Program-made: the position numbers and the translations under genes | DNA from: Bacteroides sp. OF04-15BH | Lineage (GTDB): Bacteria > Bacteroidota > Bacteroidia > Bacteroidales > Bacteroidaceae | Length of the DNA stretch: 17,419 nt | NCBI RefSeq assembly: GCF_003477995.1 | Contig: NZ_QUEM01000044.1 | Span: 475 to 17,893 of the forward strand | Direction: 5' to 3' | The notes under the pieces: model-generated | What the model was told of the DNA's origin: nothing | Databases searched by the model: none | The model's input: the letters and a program-made list of their open reading frames with translations, nothing else | Shown: positions 13,982-17,419 of the stretch, one piece after another | How positions within the stretch are numbered: the stretch's first letter is position 1 | How the letters are laid out: every line of letters starts with the position of its first letter

Positions 13982-16900
13982 CAAGAAGCAGAGGCTCAGG
14001 GAAAACATCGAGGCGATACGGACGGCATTCACAATGGAGAAGGAACAGCGTACGCCCACCGCACGGGAAAGGGCGCTGTTGGAGAGGTACTGCGGCTTCG
14101 GGGGACTGAAGTGCATACTGAATCCCGCCAGGGAACTGACGGATGCCGTACACTGGGCGAAATCAGACCTCGAACTGTTTGCCCCGACGGTGGAGCTGCA
14201 CCGTCTGATACGTGAGAACAGCCGGGACGAAACGGAGTACAGGCGGTATGTGGACTCGCTGAAGGCATCGGTACTGACGGCATTCTATACGCCGCAGGCC
14301 ATTGCGGACACCATAGCGGACGTGCTGCACGACCGCAAGGTACGCCCAAGGCTGGTGCTGGAGCCGTCGGCAGGTATGGGCGCGTTCATCAGCCCAGTAT
14401 TGTCGAACAATCCGCAGGCGGAGGTGATGGCATTTGAGAAAGACCTGCTGACGGGCAAGATGCTCGGACACCTGTACCCGCAGCAGAAGATACGCACGGA
14501 GGGTTTCGAGAAAATAGAAAAGCCGTTTCTGAACCATTTTGACCTTGCCATCTCCAATATCCCTTTCGGGGATTTCGGAGTGTTCGATGCGGAGTTCAGC
14601 CGCAGCGCATCCTTCGGCAGACGTTCGGCACAGAAAGCCATCCATGACTATTTCTTTCTGAAAGGTCTGGATGCGGTGCGTGACGGCGGCATCGTGGCGT
14701 TCGTCACCTCGCAGGGGGTGCTGAACAGTTCGAGGGTTTCCGTCAGGAACGAAATGTTCAGCAAAGCGAATCTGGTATCGGCAATACGACTGCCCAACAA
14801 CCTGTTTACCGACAATGCAGGCACGGAAGCCGGCAGCGACCTGATCATCCTGCAAAAAGACCTGCAAAAGAAGGGACTGACACAGGAGGAACGGGTTATG
14901 ACCATCATACAGACGGAACATAACGGCGGACTGACGGACAACGCCTATTTCGCCTACCACACGGAACGTATCATACATACCGATGCGAAGAGGGGTACCG
15001 ACCCGTACGGAAAACCGGCGATGGTATATACGCACAGCGGAGGTGTGGAGGGTATTGCCATAGACCTGTACAGGATGCTGTCGGAAGACCTGTCTGCACG
15101 GCTGGACATGGAACGCTACAACGGCATGGGGCATGAAAGAGAGGATGTGCGGCAGAACATTGCTGTACAGACCGAAGGTATTGAGGCGAAAAGAAAAAAT
15201 ACCCATCCGGTTGCGGGTGAGCTGGAGGAGGTGAAAAGAGAAAATTCCACCTCTGTTGCGGGTGTAACGGACGGGACAAAAAAGGAAGAAAACAGTGTGC
15301 ACCCGAAAGCGCAAGCCATGACCGGCATGTCGCAGGAAGCACCAGGCAGACAGATGGGAGGGACGGTAATGGACCTGTATGACCTGTTCGGTTATACGCA
15401 GGAGGAAAGACGGATGGCTGAACAGGGCCTGAAACCGGACAGAAAGAAAGGGGGAAAGTACAAAGGGAAGAAACCCGTGCAGCCGACACTGTTCTCCCTG
15501 CCAGTGGAGGATACGGGAAGGACAACGGACAAGGGAAATGCGGAAGCGGTTGCCGGCATCAGCCCGGAAGAGGTACGCGAAATGGACGAAATCATACGCG
15601 GCGGAACGGATGCGCCGACGGCTGCCGAAACGGAGGCGGCTGTCCCGACAACAGAAAAGACGGGACCCGGCACCGCAACGGAAGAATCCTATGACCCGGA
15701 AGATGAAGTGTACCGCAGTCTGGACTGGGAAACGAACCCGCCCATCAACGGATTCTATGAAATGATGATGTACCTCACGCCGGAACGACGTGCGGAACTG
15801 CGCCGGCTGGGAAAGACTAAGATGGAAGCCAACACCGCCAGACAAGCGGCCGGAACAACGGAGGCGAAAAGAGAAAAAGCCGATGCAGGGAAAACGGCGG
15901 AAACGCAGGATACGACTGCTACGGTAGTCTATCCGGTGGAAAACGGATTCGAGGCGGAAAGGAAGCGCCGGATTGCGGAGGTGGAAGAAGCCATGCGCCG
16001 TGAGGAAGCCGCCCTGACACCGGAAGAACGGCAGCGCAAACGGGAGGAGGAAATGATGCCGCGCCCGTTCAAGGGCATACTGGAGCCGCACCTGAAGGAC
16101 GGCTCGCTGGCATGGGAATACACGGCAGGCGTACGATTTCAGGTGGGCGTACTGAAGGATGTCACCCGTTACGGCGCCACATTCCAGCCGCTGGACATGG
16201 ACGGGATGCAGGTACAGAAGGCACAGCTATACATAGACCTGCGCAACACCTATGAGCGGCTCTATGCCTACGAAGCGGAAAAGCACGAGGAGAACGAAAT
16301 GCTGCGCCGCCACCTGAACACCTACTATGACGAGTTCGTGATGCGTTACGGTTGCCTGAACGCCAAGCAGAACGTGAAGCTGCTGATGATGGACGCTTCG
16401 GGACGCAACATGCTGGCACTGGAACGCAGCGAGGGCGGCACGATGGTGAAGGCGGACATATTCGACCGCCCCGTTTCCTTTTCGCAGGAAACGGCAGTCG
16501 CCGCGGAATCGCCGGAGGAAGCCCTGTCCGCCTCGCTGAACATGTATGGCGGAGTAAACCTGCCCTACATGGAATCCATCTGCGACATGCCGCAGGCGGA
16601 CATGCTGGAGGCACTGAAAAGACGGGTATTCTACAACCCACTGGCAGAGGGCTACGAGATAGCCGACCGCTTCATAGCCGGGAATGTGGTACAGAAGGCC
16701 GCCGATGTGGAGGAATGGATAAGCGGACACGGGGAGCACGGGATGCTGCCGCAGGCAAGGGAGTCGCTGGAAGCGCTGAAAGAAGCCATGCCGGAACAGA
16801 TTCCGTTTGAGGAACTGGACTTCAACTTCGGGGAACGATGGATACCCACGGGCGTGTATGCCGCCTACATGAGCCGTTTGTTTGACACGGACGTGCGGAT

Positions 16901-17390
16901 AAGCTACTCGGAGAGTCTTGACGAGTATTCGGTGGCGTGCGGCCACAGGACGATGAAAATCACCGACGAGTTTCTGGTGAAGGGGTACTACCGCCACTAT
17001 GACGGGATGCACCTGCTGAAACACGCCCTGCACAACACCTGCCCCGACATGATGAAGAAGGTCGGCGAGGACGAGAACGGGAACGACATAAAGGTGCGGG
17101 ACAGCGAGGGCATACAACTGGCGAACGCGAAGATTGACGAAATCAGAAACGGATTTACGGAATGGCTGGAAGAGCAGTCGCCGGAGTTCAAGAAACGGCT
17201 GACGGACATGTACAACAATAAGTTCAACTGTTTCGTGCGACCGAAATATGACGGCTCGCACCAGAAATTTCCGGAACTGAATCTGAAAGGACTGGGAATC
17301 ACAGACCTGTACCCCAGCCAGAAGGACTGCATCTGGATGCTGAAACAGAACGGCGGAGGAATAGCCGACCACGAGGTGCTGCGCCCATAA
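13971..17390 (+). CDS. N6-adenine methylase/helicase-type protein, interrupted at its Walker A motif
   Basis: The visible 1139 residues are the N-terminal part of a very large protein (normally about 1900-2000 residues) typical of Bacteroides conjugative elements. A methyltransferase domain shows motif I LEPSAGMGAF (residues 130-138) and a motif IV-like NIPFG (196-200, in place of NPPF). A long charged linker (about 400-680) carries three KREN words. From residue 1113 (DLYPSQKDCIWML) the SNF2-like helicase begins, but the conserved sequence stops after GGGIADHEV (residue 1136), where G-x-G-K-T should follow; instead three foreign codons and a TAA occur. The remainder is therefore displaced by an insertion whose start lies at 17376-17379. 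The shortened protein would lack the ATPase domain and is probably inactive as a helicase unless the insertion is an intron that is spliced out. Confidence 0.85.
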   Translation: MAFNKKQRLRENIEAIRTAFTMEKEQRTPTARERALLERYCGFGGLKCILNPARELTDAVHWAKSDLELFAPTVELHRLIRENSRDETEYRRYVDSLKASVLTAFYTPQAIADTIADVLHDRKVRPRLVLEPSAGMGAFISPVLSNNPQAEVMAFEKDLLTGKMLGHLYPQQKIRTEGFEKIEKPFLNHFDLAISNIPFGDFGVFDAEFSRSASFGRRSAQKAIHDYFFLKGLDAVRDGGIVAFVTSQGVLNSSRVSVRNEMFSKANLVSAIRLPNNLFTDNAGTEAGSDLIILQKDLQKKGLTQEERVMTIIQTEHNGGLTDNAYFAYHTERIIHTDAKRGTDPYGKPAMVYTHSGGVEGIAIDLYRMLSEDLSARLDMERYNGMGHEREDVRQNIAVQTEGIEAKRKNTHPVAGELEEVKRENSTSVAGVTDGTKKEENSVHPKAQAMTGMSQEAPGRQMGGTVMDLYDLFGYTQEERRMAEQGLKPDRKKGGKYKGKKPVQPTLFSLPVEDTGRTTDKGNAEAVAGISPEEVREMDEIIRGGTDAPTAAETEAAVPTTEKTGPGTATEESYDPEDEVYRSLDWETNPPINGFYEMMMYLTPERRAELRRLGKTKMEANTARQAAGTTEAKREKADAGKTAETQDTTATVVYPVENGFEAERKRRIAEVEEAMRREEAALTPEERQRKREEEMMPRPFKGILEPHLKDGSLAWEYTAGVRFQVGVLKDVTRYGATFQPLDMDGMQVQKAQLYIDLRNTYERLYAYEAEKHEENEMLRRHLNTYYDEFVMRYGCLNAKQNVKLLMMDASGRNMLALERSEGGTMVKADIFDRPVSFSQETAVAAESPEEALSASLNMYGGVNLPYMESICDMPQADMLEALKRRVFYNPLAEGYEIADRFIAGNVVQKAADVEEWISGHGEHGMLPQARESLEALKEAMPEQIPFEELDFNFGERWIPTGVYAAYMSRLFDTDVRISYSESLDEYSVACGHRTMKITDEFLVKGYYRHYDGMHLLKHALHNTCPDMMKKVGEDENGNDIKVRDSEGIQLANAKIDEIRNGFTEWLEEQSPEFKKRLTDMYNNKFNCFVRPKYDGSHQKFPELNLKGLGITDLYPSQKDCIWMLKQNGGGIADHEVLRP
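15183..15243 (+). repeat. Two copies of the dispersed purine word in the methylase linker
   Basis: GAGGCGAAAAGAAAAA at 15183-15198 and GAGGTGAAAAGAGAAA at 15228-15243, 45 bp (15 codons) apart and read as EAKRKN and EVKREN. A weaker third unit (TKKEEN) follows at about 15276-15293, so this is a small, separate array with a unit length different from the 54-bp array. Confidence 0.85.
15861..15876 (+). repeat. Single perfect copy of the dispersed purine word
   Basis: GAGGCGAAAAGAGAAA, preceded by CG to give the same ACGGAGG context as the intergenic copy at 8734. Read in frame as EAKREK. Confidence 0.85.
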
Positions 17391-17419
17391 GGGCATACTG
17401 TAAATGTAGGTTTGGCAAC
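17376..17419 (+). mobile_element. Possible group II intron 5' end interrupting the methylase/helicase gene
   Basis: After the conserved GAG codon the sequence becomes GTGCTGCGCCCATAAGGGCA and onward. Group II introns such as Ll.LtrB begin GUGCGCCC, then a short loop, then GGG. The GCGCCC-ATAA-GGGC pattern here is close, and the break in the gene is clean. The 5' end is ambiguous (17376 or 17379), and only about 40 bases are visible; an insertion sequence end remains possible. Confidence 0.4.

Noticed and set aside
14163..16091. 642-codon open frame on the minus strand under the methylase gene
   Set aside because: Same compositional effect; the sense frame has methylase motifs and the antisense product has none.
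16227..17396. 389-codon minus-strand frame at the right end
   Set aside because: Antisense shadow of conserved methylase/helicase codons; no start context or motif.

Overview
The window comes from a gut Bacteroidales organism (Bacteroides, Parabacteroides or a relative) and lies inside an integrative and conjugative element of the CTnDOT type. The grounds are the gene content (IntDOT-like tyrosine recombinases, two small winged-helix excision-type proteins, a DUF3945/DUF4099-type protein, a topoisomerase III, a DUF1896 protein and a very large DNA methylase/helicase protein) and several promoter elements that fit the Bacteroides -7 consensus TAnnTTTGC.

Layout. 1-2457 (minus strand): two tyrosine recombinase genes in tandem, read 2457->1228 and then 1196->window edge. 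2458-2744: a noncoding, repeat-rich strip with their promoter and likely recombinase-binding sites. 2745-2930 (plus): only the C-terminal catalytic end of a third, different integrase, apparently cut off at about 2740 when the twin-integrase element arrived. 2975-4507 (plus): a RhuM-like small protein, a strong terminator hairpin and a phosphoribosyltransferase-domain protein. 4509-7817 (minus): a markedly AT-rich three-gene cassette with defence-type genes: a SIR2-like gene broken by one frameshift in an A6 run, a putAbiC-like membrane protein, and a protein of the SHIIPKF/HNH-like family. 7976-13011 (plus): the presumed excision operon, matching the order xis2c-xis2d-orf3-exc known from CTnDOT. 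13119-13469 (minus): a small cargo gene of unknown function. 13532-17390 (plus): the DUF1896 gene overlapping the methylase/helicase gene, which is broken exactly before its Walker A motif by sequence resembling the 5' end of a group II intron.

How the parts work together. The winged-helix proteins and the topoisomerase would drive or regulate excision and DNA processing of the element. The DUF3945 and methylase/helicase proteins are conserved companions of this module. The SIR2/putAbiC/HNH-like cassette is probable anti-phage cargo, placed between the phosphoribosyltransferase gene and the excision-operon promoter and transcribed away from that operon.

The most unusual signal is a short purine-only DNA word, GGAGGCGAAAAGAGAAA and close variants. 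I find nine copies of its 16-base core, all on the plus strand. They lie in an intergenic spacer, in one gene in one reading frame, and in two other genes in another frame, where it encodes E-A/V/M-K-R/K-E-N. Other structures worth attention are a 19-bp inverted repeat flanking the topoisomerase gene (the right arm overlaps its terminator, and a 13-bp third copy precedes the DUF1896 gene) and paired TACTATGG repeats 11 bp apart at the excision-operon promoter.
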